From the NCBI GenBank assembly GCA_035294125.1, contig DATGLM010000049.1:62001-126000 (forward strand): 64,000 nucleotides of DNA. The letters run 5' to 3'. Numbering within the stretch: the first letter of the stretch is position 1; every line of letters begins with the position of its first letter. The translations under genes and the position numbers were made by a program. The notes under the pieces were generated by a model that did no database searches, was not told where the DNA came from, and saw nothing but the letters and a program-made list of their open reading frames with translations. This DNA comes from CADDYT01 sp035294125. GTDB lineage: Bacteria > Chloroflexota > Ktedonobacteria > Ktedonobacterales > Ktedonobacteraceae. Positions 17,144 to 25,941 of the stretch are shown one piece after another.

Positions 17144-18094
17144 ATGAGTCACGTACAGCGAAGTATCATCCCTGAGAAAAGCAGAGGCTGCTTTATCCGG
17201 GCGCATGCCAAGATCAACCTGACGCTCGATGTGTTAGGGCGCAGAGCAGACGGCTATCACGAACTGGCGACAGTGATGCAGGAGATCGATCTCTACGATA
17301 CGCTCTGCCTCACGGCCAGCGATGAGAGTCGGGTGCAACTGGTCTGTTCTGTACCGGAACTAAGCGGCCCGGCGAACCTGGCTGCGCGCGCCGCCGAAAT
17401 GGTACGCGGGCGGCTGGGATTGGAACAAGGGGTGAACATCGAACTCCTCAAACGTATCCCCCTGACGGCGGGGCTGGGCGGTGGCAGCAGCGATGCCGCC
17501 GCTGTTCTGCTGGCGCTGCAACGCTGGTGGCAACTGCCGGTAGGTGACCACGAGGCGGCGAGCGAGCACAGGGCATCGCCCATACAGGAGATAGCGGAGG
17601 CGCTGGGGTCGGATGTGCCGTTCTTCCTCACGGGCGGGCTGGCCCTCTGTGAGGGACGCGGCGAGCGAGTGCGGCCATTGGAGGCCCATCTCCCGGCCAC
17701 CCTGCGCTGGCTGCTCCTGCTAAAACCCGCTATCGGCATCTCCACGGCACCCATTTTCCGCAACCTCTCGGTCAGCGACTATAGCGACGGCTCGCACAGC
17801 CGGGCTGTTGTCGCGGCCCTGCTGGAGGGGCGCTGCCCGCGTGCTGAAGACCTGCACAACGGGCTGGAACGCGGCGTTCTGGAACACTATCCAGAGGTCG
17901 CGCGGGCCAGAGAGGCCATGTTACAGGCAGGCGCGCCACTGGTACGCCTCTCCGGCAGCGGGCCAACGCTTTTCGCGCCATTCGCGCACATGACCGAGGC
18001 TCTGACGGTGCAGCAGCGTTTGCAGGCTCAGGGATACGAGGTTTATCTTTCGCGTGCGGTTTCCCCAAACCCAGGGAATATGTATCTCTTTTAG
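17144..18094 (+). CDS. ispE: 4-diphosphocytidyl-2-C-methyl-D-erythritol kinase
   Basis: A 316-residue GHMP kinase with the N-terminal AHAKINLTLDVLGRRADGYHE (A21 onward, catalytic-site K23), the phosphate-binding loop PLTAGLGGGSSDAA (residues 107-119) and the C-terminal LSGSGPTLFA. It phosphorylates CDP-methylerythritol with ATP in the MEP route to isoprenoids. The start at 17144 has no Shine-Dalgarno sequence; the promoter position suggests leaderless translation. It is followed after 31 nt by a small zinc-ribbon gene. Confidence 0.93.
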   Translation: MSHVQRSIIPEKSRGCFIRAHAKINLTLDVLGRRADGYHELATVMQEIDLYDTLCLTASDESRVQLVCSVPELSGPANLAARAAEMVRGRLGLEQGVNIELLKRIPLTAGLGGGSSDAAAVLLALQRWWQLPVGDHEAASEHRASPIQEIAEALGSDVPFFLTGGLALCEGRGERVRPLEAHLPATLRWLLLLKPAIGISTAPIFRNLSVSDYSDGSHSRAVVAALLEGRCPRAEDLHNGLERGVLEHYPEVARAREAMLQAGAPLVRLSGSGPTLFAPFAHMTEALTVQQRLQAQGYEVYLSRAVSPNPGNMYLF

Positions 18095-18125
18095 CGTACT
18101 TAGTACATGTAAGGAGGCAACAACA

Positions 18126-18284
18126 GTGGCTGATCTGTATTACTGCGTCAAGTGCAAGCAAAAGACTGAAATGAAGAACCCCCAGCGCGTTACCATGAAG
18201 AATGGGAAGCCCGCCCTCAAGGGGACGTGCTCCGTCTGCGGCACCACGCAGAACGCCATTCTCGGCTCCGAGAAAAAGGCATAG
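18126..18284 (+). CDS. DUF5679-type zinc-ribbon protein, 52 residues
   Basis: The GTG at 18126 is nine bases after AAGGAGG, a strong start. The product has two CxxC knuckles (YCVKCK near residue 7 and CSVCGTT near residue 35) separated by a basic hairpin, the pattern of DUF5679 proteins, which are small, abundant in Chloroflexota and Actinobacteria and possibly nucleic-acid or ribosome associated. It is probably co-transcribed with ispE. The function is unknown. Confidence 0.82.
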   Translation: MADLYYCVKCKQKTEMKNPQRVTMKNGKPALKGTCSVCGTTQNAILGSEKKA

Positions 18285-18289
18285 AAAGC

Positions 18290-18349
18290 GTTCCGACAAA
18301 CAGGGCTGAGAGATGGCCACGGCCATCTCTCAGCCCTGTTTGTCGGAAC
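18290..18349. terminator. 29-bp-arm palindrome between convergent genes
   Basis: Perfect 29-bp arms (18290-18318 and 18321-18349) flank a 2-nt centre. It lies 5 nt after the zinc-ribbon stop codon and 8 nt before the end of the convergent DNRLRE gene. No T-tract follows on either side. Confidence 0.6.
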
Positions 18350-18357
18350 CATGCGAG

Positions 18358-19884
18358 TTATCCCAGTGTGACCTGTAGCGCTGGCCTGCCTTCTATGTCC
18401 CAGTCAGGTTGGTAGGATGAAGTGAAATACTTGCCTGCGTGGCGGAGCGCGCTGGTGGAGTAAAAGACCAGGCGCAAGGGCTGGCCCGAAGCATAAGCAT
18501 TTGCCACAGCCGCGCTCACGTCCCAACTGTATGTATCACCCGGCAAAGGTGCCTTGACATAGAGATTGACTGTAGCCAGACTGATGACCTCACCCACCAG
18601 AGGGGCATTATTCCAGTCGATAGTGGATGCATCCCAGGCTTGATTGACCCTCGCCACCTCGATATTCGAGGGATTAGGCCCGGGCTGCCCATTTTGCCCC
18701 ATGTTCCCCGTTTCATACAGGGTGATCTTTGCCGAAATTATCCCTTTTCCCGACGGAAGTGAGCTTAAGGGGATGGTAATATAATATTTCGTAAAGCATT
18801 CCCAGTCGGAGACATCGGACTGATTGGCAATATCTACCCTGTGCGACTGCCACCAGTTTTTCGTTGCCCAGTTTGTCCAGCGAAAGCTGCCCTGGTTCAG
18901 GCCGTAGCAACCGAGGCCACCTCCAACCATCGCATCGGCCACAACCTGGTTGTTGACGCCATTGCGAATAGTGTAGGTGGTAGAATTTGTGGCGTGCGGC
19001 GGCCGATAGGTCGGCAGGCCATAGACCAGTTGCCCCCAGCTTGATGGGGTCGTATTTTGCGCTGCCTGCGGCCACCAGGTGACGGTGAGCGGTTGAGCGG
19101 AGGCATTATCCTGATTCTGTACCGCTATAGCAAGCTTCCAGACGTCTTCCTGGGCCGGAGCGGTTGAATTGCCCAGCGAAGTAAAGGGAATTTCATAGGT
19201 CATATTCCAGCCTGCGTCGTCCCCGCCGTTGATCTTCGTGCCGCGCCACCAGCTACAGGTCGTAAACGGCGCGGAAGACGCAGCCCATGCTGTCCCATTT
19301 CCCTGAAACGCTCGCTGATAGCTGGCTCGCGGCTGACCGTTATCGACCTGAGCGAGAAATTTAAAGGAGGTTTTCTGAGGCGCATTACTGTCATTCTGGG
19401 TCGTGTCGAGATAGATCGTTGCCGTATCTCCTATGCTCAAATTCGGGCTGCTTGCATGAGGATCATACCAGACATAACGGTCAATAATGTTCAGATTAAT
19501 GTACAGGTAGCTGTTGCTGTAAACCATGCGCGCATCGACGTAATCGGTGCTAGAACTCACCTTGCCGAACCAGAAAATAGCGGTCTGGTTAAACGGGGCG
19601 GCGAAATTCGTGCATGGAACATTCAAACTACCGCTATAATACGGAACGTTGATCTGACCGGCAGCCGGAGATGCTGCCTGCGACGCAACATTAAACTGGC
19701 TACTGGAAGCTGATGCCGCTTGTGCGGGAGAGGAAGAGCTATGCCCCGCTTCATTGCCCAGGAGCGGCCTCACAAACGAGAGCACCAGGCCTAGCAACAG
19801 GAGGGCCGGGAGATTGAAGAGCAGGAAACGCCTGAGGCGGCGAGGAGGCAGGTGAGATGACGAGGACTGCTGAGAATCTTCCAT
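18358..19884 (-). CDS. membrane-anchored extracellular protein with CBM9-like and DNRLRE domains
   Basis: The 508-residue protein starts with a basic tail and a hydrophobic anchor or signal (residues about 20-37). The middle region (YVDARMVYSNSYLYINLNII onward, with TIYLDTTQND) resembles CBM9-like domains that bind sugars. The C-terminal 200 residues form a DNRLRE domain (KITLYETGN, DASTIDWNNAP, YSWDVSAAV, LRLVFYST), found in secreted and surface-adhesive proteins. It lies downstream of the LacI gene at the end of the glycoside-uptake locus, suggesting a role in polysaccharide binding. No catalytic domain is visible. Confidence 0.75.
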   Translation of the reverse strand: MEDSQQSSSSHLPPRRLRRFLLFNLPALLLLGLVLSFVRPLLGNEAGHSSSSPAQAASASSSQFNVASQAASPAAGQINVPYYSGSLNVPCTNFAAPFNQTAIFWFGKVSSSTDYVDARMVYSNSYLYINLNIIDRYVWYDPHASSPNLSIGDTATIYLDTTQNDSNAPQKTSFKFLAQVDNGQPRASYQRAFQGNGTAWAASSAPFTTCSWWRGTKINGGDDAGWNMTYEIPFTSLGNSTAPAQEDVWKLAIAVQNQDNASAQPLTVTWWPQAAQNTTPSSWGQLVYGLPTYRPPHATNSTTYTIRNGVNNQVVADAMVGGGLGCYGLNQGSFRWTNWATKNWWQSHRVDIANQSDVSDWECFTKYYITIPLSSLPSGKGIISAKITLYETGNMGQNGQPGPNPSNIEVARVNQAWDASTIDWNNAPLVGEVISLATVNLYVKAPLPGDTYSWDVSAAVANAYASGQPLRLVFYSTSALRHAGKYFTSSYQPDWDIEGRPALQVTLG

Positions 19885-19899
19885 CTTATTTCCCCAATC

Positions 19900-19916
19900 T
19901 GTAGCATAGCGCTACA
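19900..19916. promoter_or_regulatory. palindrome upstream of the DNRLRE gene
   Basis: TGTAGC-ATAGC-GCTACA is a 6-bp-arm palindrome 16 nt upstream of the start codon, in a position where a repressor or a leader hairpin could act. Confidence 0.3.
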
Positions 19917-20053
19917 TTGCTGTACTGTCTGCTTGATTGTTTTCTCCCCCCACATTGGTATAACACAATATTACGAAAATAGGAAATAAAATAGCCTATG
20001 ATTCCTATCCAGCGGTAATGAAACCTCTTCTCGATAGAGAAGCTGGCCTTTTC

Positions 20054-21205
20054 TTAGCCCTTGTTGAAGGTCAAACTAGGTGTATCAGGAGTCTCACTTT
20101 CGACAGGAGGAGCGCCGGAGGAGACACGGACGACAAGATGGGCAGGCAGGGCAAGGTGGATGACTTCTCCTGTACCGGTGGTGTGCTGCATATCGCCATT
20201 TGCCTGAGCAGTTGAGAAATTGCCCCCTTCTCTAAAAGAAGGGCGAGGAGTCTCGATCATGGAGAGCAGTAGTTCGAAGCCGCGCCGCCCCATTTCGGCA
20301 AAGTCCTGCCGCACCGTTGTCAAAGGCGGGTGAATGTACGGAGAAAGGGGAAGATCATCAAAGCCTACCAGCGCCATGTCGCCGGGAATCTGGATGTTGT
20401 ACTCTTCGGCGGCGGCGAGCACTCCGTAGGCAGTGAGGTCGCTGCTGGCGAAAATCGCGGTGGGGCGTTTTCCTGGCGGCAAGGCAAAGAGCTTTGCCGC
20501 CGCGGCGCGCCCACCGATCATCTGAAAATCCCCTTCCAGCACCAGATCGGGGTTGATCTCCAACCCGGTCTCCTGCAAGGCCTGGCTGTATCCCTGATGA
20601 CGTTCGCGCGAGACCAGATAGCTCATTGGCCCCTGAATGTGCGCGATGCGTCGGTGGCCGAGCTGGATCAGGTGCCGCACGGCGGCATACGCTCCACCAA
20701 CGTTATCCGAGCGTATCCAGGGCATGTCCGTTGGAACTGCCTGGTCGTCTATCATGACGAGCGGGAAACGCTGCTTGTAGAGCCGGGTCAGTTGCTGAGC
20801 GACCGGGCCGGGGAAGATGGCAAGCAAGCCGGATGTGAGCTTGGAGGCCAGGATATGCTCGATGAGCCTGCTGCGGTCCATGTCGCGCATAGAGTCGTTG
20901 ATGGTGTAGAGCACCAGCTCAAAGGGCGTCTCAGTGACAGCTTCGGCGACTCCACGCATGACATCGGGCAACATCGGCCACGTAAAGGGAGGAGCCAGTA
21001 CGCCCACGAGCCTGCTCCGCCCACCTGCCAGATCGGAGGCGACGATGCTGGGCACAAAGCCCTGCTCTTCCACAATGCGTAGCACACGCTCGCGCGTCTC
21101 TACATCCACATCCGGTTTATGATTCAGGACGCGAGAAACCGTGGCCTTTGAAACATTCGCCAGGCGAGCTATATCATTGATGGTAACGCCGCGTTTGCCT
21201 GCCAT
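20054..21205 (-). CDS. LacI-family transcriptional regulator
   Basis: Start taken at 21205 with AAGGAAG upstream. The 383-residue protein has the LacI helix-turn-helix and hinge (VTINDIARLANVSKATVSRV then LNHKP) and a periplasmic-binding-protein-like sensor domain (VGVLAPPF, GFDDLPLSPYIHPPLTTVRQ). It should bind a sugar and repress the locus. It is the distal gene after oppF (16 nt gap). Two operator-like sites at 27905-27931 sit at the promoter of the locus, so autoregulation through the operon is likely. The C-terminal 45 residues are an extra low-complexity tail. Confidence 0.9.
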   Translation of the reverse strand: MAGKRGVTINDIARLANVSKATVSRVLNHKPDVDVETRERVLRIVEEQGFVPSIVASDLAGGRSRLVGVLAPPFTWPMLPDVMRGVAEAVTETPFELVLYTINDSMRDMDRSRLIEHILASKLTSGLLAIFPGPVAQQLTRLYKQRFPLVMIDDQAVPTDMPWIRSDNVGGAYAAVRHLIQLGHRRIAHIQGPMSYLVSRERHQGYSQALQETGLEINPDLVLEGDFQMIGGRAAAAKLFALPPGKRPTAIFASSDLTAYGVLAAAEEYNIQIPGDMALVGFDDLPLSPYIHPPLTTVRQDFAEMGRRGFELLLSMIETPRPSFREGGNFSTAQANGDMQHTTGTGEVIHLALPAHLVVRVSSGAPPVESETPDTPSLTFNKG

Positions 21206-21221
21206 ACTTCCTTCTTCCCAC

Positions 21222-22382
21222 TCAAACCTTTCCCTCGCCCGTTCCATTGCCGGAATTGTCGCCCTCCTTTGCCGCCGTCGCTGTCATATTAGTCGCCCGG
21301 ATGGCAGCGGCGTCCACTACCGGCGTCCCGCTCAGGTTCGTACCTCCGTCACCATAGAGATAACAGTTGGTCCAGTGTCCGTTGCCCAGATCGGTCGTCT
21401 TCGGAAAACGCTGTTTGCACACCTCCATCGCGTAGGGACAGCGCGGGTGGAAGCGGCATCCACTCGGCGGGTGAATGAGGCTGGGAATCTCCCCCCGCCG
21501 CTCCGGCAGCTTCCTCAAGCCCCCGCCTTCCTCCAGCCGATCCGGGTCGGGGGCCGCCGAGAGCAGCAACTGGGTATAGGGATGTTTCGGGTTCTGCGTG
21601 ATCTCCTCGCCTGGCCCTCCTTCGACCATCTGGCCCGCGTACATCACGAGCGTCTCATCAGCAAAGTAGCGCGCGCTGGCAATATCGTGCGTGATGTACA
21701 ACAGCGCCAGGTGCTCTTCCTCCTTGAGGCGCAGCAGCAGATTGAGAATCTGCAGGCGAATGGAGACATCGAGCATGGAAACCGGCTCGTCGGCCAGCAG
21801 CACCTCCGGCTGTGCCGCCAGCGCGCGGGCGATAGAGACGCGCTGGCGCTGGCCGCCACTGAGCTGGTGCGGATACTTCTGAATGAACTGGTCGACAGGC
21901 ACCAGGCTCACGCGCTGCAGCAGAGCCATCACACGGTCGCTCACTTCGGCACCGCTGCGAGCGTGTCCAAAGACGCGCAGCGGGCGACTCAAGATGTAGC
22001 GGATGGTATGCACCGGGTTGAGCGAGCCAAAGGGGTCCTGGAAGACGAGCTGCACCTGGCGCCGGAACTCGTGCCGCTCTCTGCCCCCCTTCAAATTGAC
22101 CGGCTTGCCGTGCAGGCGAATCGTGCCCGATGTGGGTGGGTAGACGCCGGCCAGCATACGGGCGATGGTCGTCTTGCCCGATCCGCTCTCTCCCACCAGC
22201 GCCGTCACGCGCCCGGCGTAGAGCGTAAAGGAGGCATCTTCTACGGCGTGGACGCCCAGTCTGGCGGCAAAGGGATTGAACTGGTTGACGGGAAAGACCT
22301 TGCGCAGGTGCTCGGCCTCCAGCACCGCCTCCCCCTCACGCGGCGCCTCGCTTTGTCTGGCATGTTGAGCAGTCACACTCAT
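21222..22382 (-). CDS. Opp/Dpp-type ABC transporter ATPase, OppF-like
   Basis: The 386-residue ATPase has Walker A GESGSGKTT, signature LSGGQRQRVSIARAL, Walker B VLLADEP and the C-terminal OppF/DppF extension with a cysteine motif (HPPSGCRFHPRCPYAMEVC) that in this family can hold an iron-sulfur cluster. With the preceding gene it powers import through the two permeases. Its start overlaps the oppD stop by 4 nt. Confidence 0.92.
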   Translation of the reverse strand: MSVTAQHARQSEAPREGEAVLEAEHLRKVFPVNQFNPFAARLGVHAVEDASFTLYAGRVTALVGESGSGKTTIARMLAGVYPPTSGTIRLHGKPVNLKGGRERHEFRRQVQLVFQDPFGSLNPVHTIRYILSRPLRVFGHARSGAEVSDRVMALLQRVSLVPVDQFIQKYPHQLSGGQRQRVSIARALAAQPEVLLADEPVSMLDVSIRLQILNLLLRLKEEEHLALLYITHDIASARYFADETLVMYAGQMVEGGPGEEITQNPKHPYTQLLLSAAPDPDRLEEGGGLRKLPERRGEIPSLIHPPSGCRFHPRCPYAMEVCKQRFPKTTDLGNGHWTNCYLYGDGGTNLSGTPVVDAAAIRATNMTATAAKEGDNSGNGTGEGKV

Positions 22383-23593
22383 CGCAACTGGCTCCTTTCT
22401 AAGAGCGCACGATAGCCTTCGCCAAGCTCTTCCTGCGTCGGCGGGCCTTCGGGTCGGTACGTGGGGTTAGAGAGATGACAGGCCACCAGTTGCTGCGGCG
22501 TTGCCGCCGTCGAAGGAGCCAGTTCGGGCCGCACTTCTGAGCAGGGACTGAAGACCAGGGGGCAGCGAGGATGGAACGGGCAACCTGATGGGATAGCACG
22601 CAAATCCGGCGGCGAGCCGGGAATGCCTCCGGCCTTCGTGCGCGGCCCATGCAGCGAGGGAAAGGAGTGCAGCAGGCCGTAGCTGTAGGGATGGCGCGGG
22701 TGCCGGTACAGGTCGCGGTTGGCCGCCTTCTCCACGATGCGCCCGGCATACATAATCGCCACCTTGTCGGCCAGTTCGAGCAGCAGCGAGAGGTCGTGGG
22801 TGATAAAGATCACCGAGAAGCCGAACTCCTCGCGCAGGCGGATGATCTCGGTGAGAATCTCGCGCTGCACCACCACATCCAGCGCAGTGGTTGGCTCGTC
22901 CATAATGATCAGTTCCGGGTTGAGCGCCAGGGCGATGGCGATGATGGCGCGCTGGCGCATGCCGCCGGAGAGTTGATGCGGGTAGCTGGTGATGCGATCA
23001 GGGGCGATGCCTACCAGGCGCAGCAGTTCGAGGGCGCGCTGCTTGCGCTCGTCGGGTCCCATCTGCGGGCGATGCGCCCGCAGCACATCGGTGATCTGTC
23101 GGCCAATGTTCATGACCGGGTTGAGCGCGTTCATAGCGCTCTGAAAGACAATGGACAGTTCGCTCCAGCGGAAGGAACGCAGTTCCTCCGCGCCCATTTG
23201 CAACACGTCCACCGGCTCCAGCGCCTCATCATCGGCAATTGGTCTCCTTGCGCCATTGCCGCCGTGCTGCTTGCTCCTGGCGAGCGAGAGCGAGGAGGCC
23301 AGGCGGCTTCCCTTCTCATCGAGGCGAGAGCGCGGATAGTAGAGTACCTGGCCGCCCGTGATATAGGCCGGGGGACGCAGCATGCGCGCCACCGCGTAGG
23401 CCAGCGTCGATTTGCCGCAGCCGCTCTCGCCCGCCAGCCCCAGAATCTCGCCGCGCTTTAAGGTGAAGCTGACATCGTTGACGGCGTGGACGACGCCGCT
23501 CCCGGCAAGGTAATCCACCGAGACATTGTTGACCGAGAGCAGCAGGTCGGTCTGCGCACGGTCTGGATTGTTGGCAACAGGACTCTGTATCAT
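22379..23593 (-). CDS. Opp/Dpp-type ABC transporter ATPase, OppD-like
   Basis: A 404-residue ATPase with Walker A GESGCGKST, signature LSGGMRQRAIIAIAL, Walker B LIIMDEPTTALD and the C-terminal SGCPFHPRCPLVFSPC cysteine motif. A roughly 35-residue insertion rich in Arg and Ser (about residues 88-120) between Walker A and the Q-loop region is longer than usual. It overlaps both neighbours by 4 nt (ATGA type), so the operon is translationally coupled. Confidence 0.92.
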   Translation of the reverse strand: MIQSPVANNPDRAQTDLLLSVNNVSVDYLAGSGVVHAVNDVSFTLKRGEILGLAGESGCGKSTLAYAVARMLRPPAYITGGQVLYYPRSRLDEKGSRLASSLSLARSKQHGGNGARRPIADDEALEPVDVLQMGAEELRSFRWSELSIVFQSAMNALNPVMNIGRQITDVLRAHRPQMGPDERKQRALELLRLVGIAPDRITSYPHQLSGGMRQRAIIAIALALNPELIIMDEPTTALDVVVQREILTEIIRLREEFGFSVIFITHDLSLLLELADKVAIMYAGRIVEKAANRDLYRHPRHPYSYGLLHSFPSLHGPRTKAGGIPGSPPDLRAIPSGCPFHPRCPLVFSPCSEVRPELAPSTAATPQQLVACHLSNPTYRPEGPPTQEELGEGYRALLERSQLR

Positions 23594-24720
23594 AGGGCCA
23601 CCGCCTTCCGTTCTTGAGGAGCCTTCCCGGCCTCCTTGAGCGCCTTGGGCTTGCGTTCGGTGCGCAGCTTGGGATTGGCAATCTCGTCGATGCCGTTGTT
23701 AATGAGGGCCAGGGCTGCCCCCAGCAGGGCGATGCAGACACCGGGCGGCACAAACCACCACCAGGCACCGAGCAGCAGCGCATCGTTGTTGAGCGACCAG
23801 TAGAACATCGTGCCCCAGCTCACGGTAGTGACATTGCCCAGGCCGATGAATTCCAGGCCCGCCTCGGCCAGGATGACGTAGGTCACGGTGCCGACGAAGC
23901 CAGCGGCCACCAGGGCGATCTCGTTGGGCAAGATCTCGAAGAAGATGATGCGGAAAGCGTTCTCCCCGTTAGAGCGGGCGGCCTCCACAAAATCGCGCTG
24001 GCGCATGGTCAGCGTCTGGGCGCGCAGGACGCGCGCGCCCCAGGCCCAACTGGTAATCAACAGCACCAGCGCCACCGTCTGCGGGCCTCTGACGGGAATG
24101 AAGGAGGCCAGCACAATCGCCAGTGGCAGGCCGGGCAGCACGAGGAAAACGTTGGTCAGCAGCGAGAGCACCTCATCGACCACGCCGCCGAAGTAGCCCG
24201 CCGTCAGGCCGACGATGACCGAGAGAACGGTGACCAGCACGCCGGTGAGAAAGCCCCAGAAGACGGAGGCGCGTGTGCCATAGATGACCTGGCTGAAGAC
24301 ATCCTGGCCCGTCTGCGTCGTTCCGAGCCAGTGCGCCGCCGAAGGAGGCTGCAAGGTGTCGGAGGACAGGGCGTTAGGATCGTGATGCAGCGCGATGGGA
24401 CCAAAGATCGCCACCAGCACAAAGAGGGCGACGATGAGCAGACCGATGGCTGCCTTGCGATTGCGCGTCAGGGTGTTCCACAGATCGGCCAGCCGGCCAC
24501 CCACTGTGGCAAAGGCGAAGCTTGAAGCGCCGGGCATAGGAGCAGCTAAAGCCCCACCGCTGGCCTCCGGCGCGTCGACATCGGCCAGGGCTTTTTCGCC
24601 TGACGGCATGACCACCTGCGGCGCAATATCGTCCACTTCGACCCTGCTCTGGCCGGGCCGATCGGGATTCTGCTCATCCCGCGACCAGAGGGGCTGAGGC
24701 GAAGGAGATTGGGTACTCAT
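23590..24720 (-). CDS. Opp/Dpp-type ABC permease, OppC-like
   Basis: A 376-residue integral membrane protein. After a cytoplasmic N-terminal extension of about 85 residues come six membrane segments and the EAA loop (DFVEAARSNGENAFRIIFFEILPN). The family forms the translocation path with an OppB partner. The extension is longer than in typical OppC proteins. The ATG at 24720 follows GGAAGGAATG. Confidence 0.9.
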   Translation of the reverse strand: MSTQSPSPQPLWSRDEQNPDRPGQSRVEVDDIAPQVVMPSGEKALADVDAPEASGGALAAPMPGASSFAFATVGGRLADLWNTLTRNRKAAIGLLIVALFVLVAIFGPIALHHDPNALSSDTLQPPSAAHWLGTTQTGQDVFSQVIYGTRASVFWGFLTGVLVTVLSVIVGLTAGYFGGVVDEVLSLLTNVFLVLPGLPLAIVLASFIPVRGPQTVALVLLITSWAWGARVLRAQTLTMRQRDFVEAARSNGENAFRIIFFEILPNEIALVAAGFVGTVTYVILAEAGLEFIGLGNVTTVSWGTMFYWSLNNDALLLGAWWWFVPPGVCIALLGAALALINNGIDEIANPKLRTERKPKALKEAGKAPQERKAVAL

Positions 24721-24748
24721 GGTTTCTCATTCCTTCCTGTTCTAAGGT

Positions 24749-25720
24749 CTAACGGGTACGAGGGTCGAGAGCAGTATTGACCAGATCGGCCAGGAAGTTG
24801 GCGGCCAGCACGGCGATGGCGATGATCAGGAAAATGCCCTGTACCAGCGGATAATCGGAGTTCTGCACCGCCTGCAAGAGGGCATAGCCAATGCCGGGAT
24901 AGGAAAAGACCATCTCGGTGAAGAGCGCGCCGCCGACGACAAAACCGAGGGCGAGGGCAAAGCCGGTGATATTGGGCAGGATAGCGTTGCGTGCCGCGTA
25001 GGCGTACATCACCTCGCGCTCGGGCAAGCCCTTGGCCTGGGCCATCAACACATAGTCCTCGGTCAGGGTGGTAATCATGGTATTGCGCATGCCCAGCATC
25101 CAACCGGCAATCGAACTGATGACGATAGTCAGGGCGGGCAGTATGGCATGGCCGATGGCGCTGGCGAGAAAGTCGCCATTCAAACCGGGACTGACATTGG
25201 TATTGTAGCCGCCACTGAGCGGAAACAGGTTGAGTTTGAAGCCGAGCACATAGAGTAAAATTAACGCCAGCCAGAAGTAAGGCACGGCGGAGAACAGGAT
25301 CATGAAGGGCGGCAACACGGAATCGGCAAGCGAGCCGCGTCGCCAGGCAATGAGCATGCCGATGAGGGTGCCCAGCACAAAGCTAATCACCACCGAGACG
25401 CCCACCAGCACCAGTGTCCAGGGCAGGTCCTGGGCAATCACCGAGGCGACGGAAGTGGGGAAGTAGGTGATGGAGAGTCCCAGATTGCCGTGCAGCAGGT
25501 TGCCGATATAGTCCCAGTACTGTGTCCACAGGCTCTCGTTGGTAATGCCAAACTGAATTTCCAGCGCATGCAGCGCATCGGGATTGAGTTTGCCCTGGAA
25601 GCGGGCCATCAACGCCTGCGCCGGGTTGCCCGGTGCCAGGCGGGGAATGATGAAGTTGATGGTGACCGAGGCCCACAGAGCGACAATGTAAAAGACAATA
25701 CGGCGTAGCAATTGGCGCAT
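24749..25720 (-). CDS. Opp/Dpp-type ABC permease, OppB-like
   Basis: A 323-residue permease with the OppB/DppB N-terminus (LLRRIVFYIVALWASVTINF), LGLSITYFPTSV, six predicted helices and the EAA-type loop (YVLMAQAKGLPEREVMYAYA). It pairs with the following OppC-like permease. AGAAGGAG precedes the ATG. A stem-loop separates it from the upstream binding-protein gene. Confidence 0.92.
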   Translation of the reverse strand: MRQLLRRIVFYIVALWASVTINFIIPRLAPGNPAQALMARFQGKLNPDALHALEIQFGITNESLWTQYWDYIGNLLHGNLGLSITYFPTSVASVIAQDLPWTLVLVGVSVVISFVLGTLIGMLIAWRRGSLADSVLPPFMILFSAVPYFWLALILLYVLGFKLNLFPLSGGYNTNVSPGLNGDFLASAIGHAILPALTIVISSIAGWMLGMRNTMITTLTEDYVLMAQAKGLPEREVMYAYAARNAILPNITGFALALGFVVGGALFTEMVFSYPGIGYALLQAVQNSDYPLVQGIFLIIAIAVLAANFLADLVNTALDPRTR

Positions 25721-25822
25721 CTCATTACTCCTTCTGTCAAGCTAACGCCATGTCAGAGAGTTCCAACTAGGTTTCCTCTCTGGCGTTGTGTGCCTTCTCT
25801 CTCAGACTGACTGGTTGGGCTG

Positions 25823-25859
25823 GCAGGGAGAGATGCCCTTCAGTGCCATCTCTCCCTGC
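25823..25859 (-). promoter_or_regulatory. stem-loop between the binding-protein and permease genes
   Basis: Perfect 13-bp arms (GCAGGGAGAGATG at 25823-25835 and its complement at 25847-25859) with an 11-nt loop and no T-tract. In other binding-protein operons such hairpins protect the 5' mRNA and give excess binding protein over permease. Confidence 0.5.
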
Positions 25860-25941
25860 TTTGCCAGAGAACAGCCTGCTGTGGTGGGGTTCAGATCCCT
25901 TACCCACGTATCTCCGTATCCACAACCCATGCTCTGACGAG

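Noticed and set aside
21141..22415. 424-codon plus-strand open frame
   Set aside because: Antisense to the OppF ATPase, whose Walker and signature motifs are unambiguous.
25880..25930. tRNA-like T-loop (GGGGTTCAGATCCC)
   Set aside because: No acceptor, D or anticodon arm can be formed around it; chance match.
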